22,343 nt of DNA, from positions 1 to 22,343 of the forward strand of contig UQKY01000035.1 of the NCBI GenBank assembly GCA_900541785.1. Direction: 5' to 3'. Both the position numbers and the translations under genes were made by a program. Each line of letters begins with the position of its first letter. Position 1 is the stretch's first letter. The stretch is from an uncultured Collinsella sp. (GTDB taxonomy: Bacteria > Actinomycetota > Coriobacteriia > Coriobacteriales > Coriobacteriaceae). The notes under the pieces are model-generated. The model did no database searches, was not told where the DNA came from, and was given only the letters and a program-made list of their open reading frames with translations. Positions 22,313 through 22,343 of the stretch are shown in pieces.

Positions 22313-22343
22313 ATGACGAAAGGTCTGCACGTGCCTTCCGAGA
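22313..22343 (+). CDS. arcA: Arginine deiminase, copy 2 (5' fragment, cut by window end)
   Basis: The first 31 bases of a second arcA, encoding MTKGLHVPSE, identical to copy 1, with the same AGGAGGCC ribosome site. Identity runs unbroken over 55 bases (22289-22343 against 19194-19248) up to the window end. Whether the whole gene is intact and identical cannot be seen. Confidence 0.85.
   Translation, partial: MTKGLHVPSE

Overview
The window reads as a GC-rich, densely coded chromosome segment of an anaerobic actinobacterium of the class Coriobacteriia, most likely Collinsella or a close relative. That placement is inference from gene content (arginine deiminase fermentation, acetate kinase and phosphotransacetylase, UDP-galactopyranose mutase), high GC with C/G-ending codons, strong AGGAGG-type ribosome sites and compact spacing. 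No rRNA, tRNA, CRISPR array, insertion sequence or prophage gene was seen.

Layout. 1-1044 (minus): a diacylglycerol-kinase-family lipid kinase followed by a 30-residue membrane microprotein. 1143-5306 (plus): RNase D, a YugP-type membrane zinc protease, both exonuclease VII subunits (xseA, xseB) and a HIT protein. 5454-9509: two tandem acetate kinase genes (plus) converging on pta (minus); the gap between them holds a terminator, three 62-bp tandem repeats with internal dyads, and a nested inverted repeat. 9741-11967 (plus): glf overlapping a family 2 glycosyltransferase, a surface-polysaccharide pair, followed by a second nested inverted repeat. 12339-18670 (minus): P1-family peptidase, Maf, DJ-1/PfpI protein, RlmD/TrmA-type rRNA methyltransferase and polyphosphate kinase with an unusual C-terminal tail. 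19218-22343 (plus): arcA, an ArcT-like aminotransferase, and the start of a second arcA cut off by the window end.

How it fits together. Energy metabolism dominates: acetyl-CoA to acetate (Pta, AckA) gives ATP by substrate-level phosphorylation, arginine deiminase starts the arginine-to-ATP pathway, and polyphosphate kinase stores phosphate energy. The exonuclease, RNase D, Maf and RlmD genes are housekeeping.

The most interesting signal is regulatory. The two arcA copies sit 3095 bp apart and share an upstream architecture whose key elements keep the same distances although much of the sequence between them has diverged: 9-bp direct repeats with a 12-bp spacer that fit the published LytTR-family response regulator consensus, a fixed 39-bp step to a TATAAM -10 box, a leader with two hairpins preserved by compatible base changes, and 55 identical bases running over the start codon. 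A further pair of TGAATA boxes lies 271 bp upstream of each -10 box, also in 21-bp phase.
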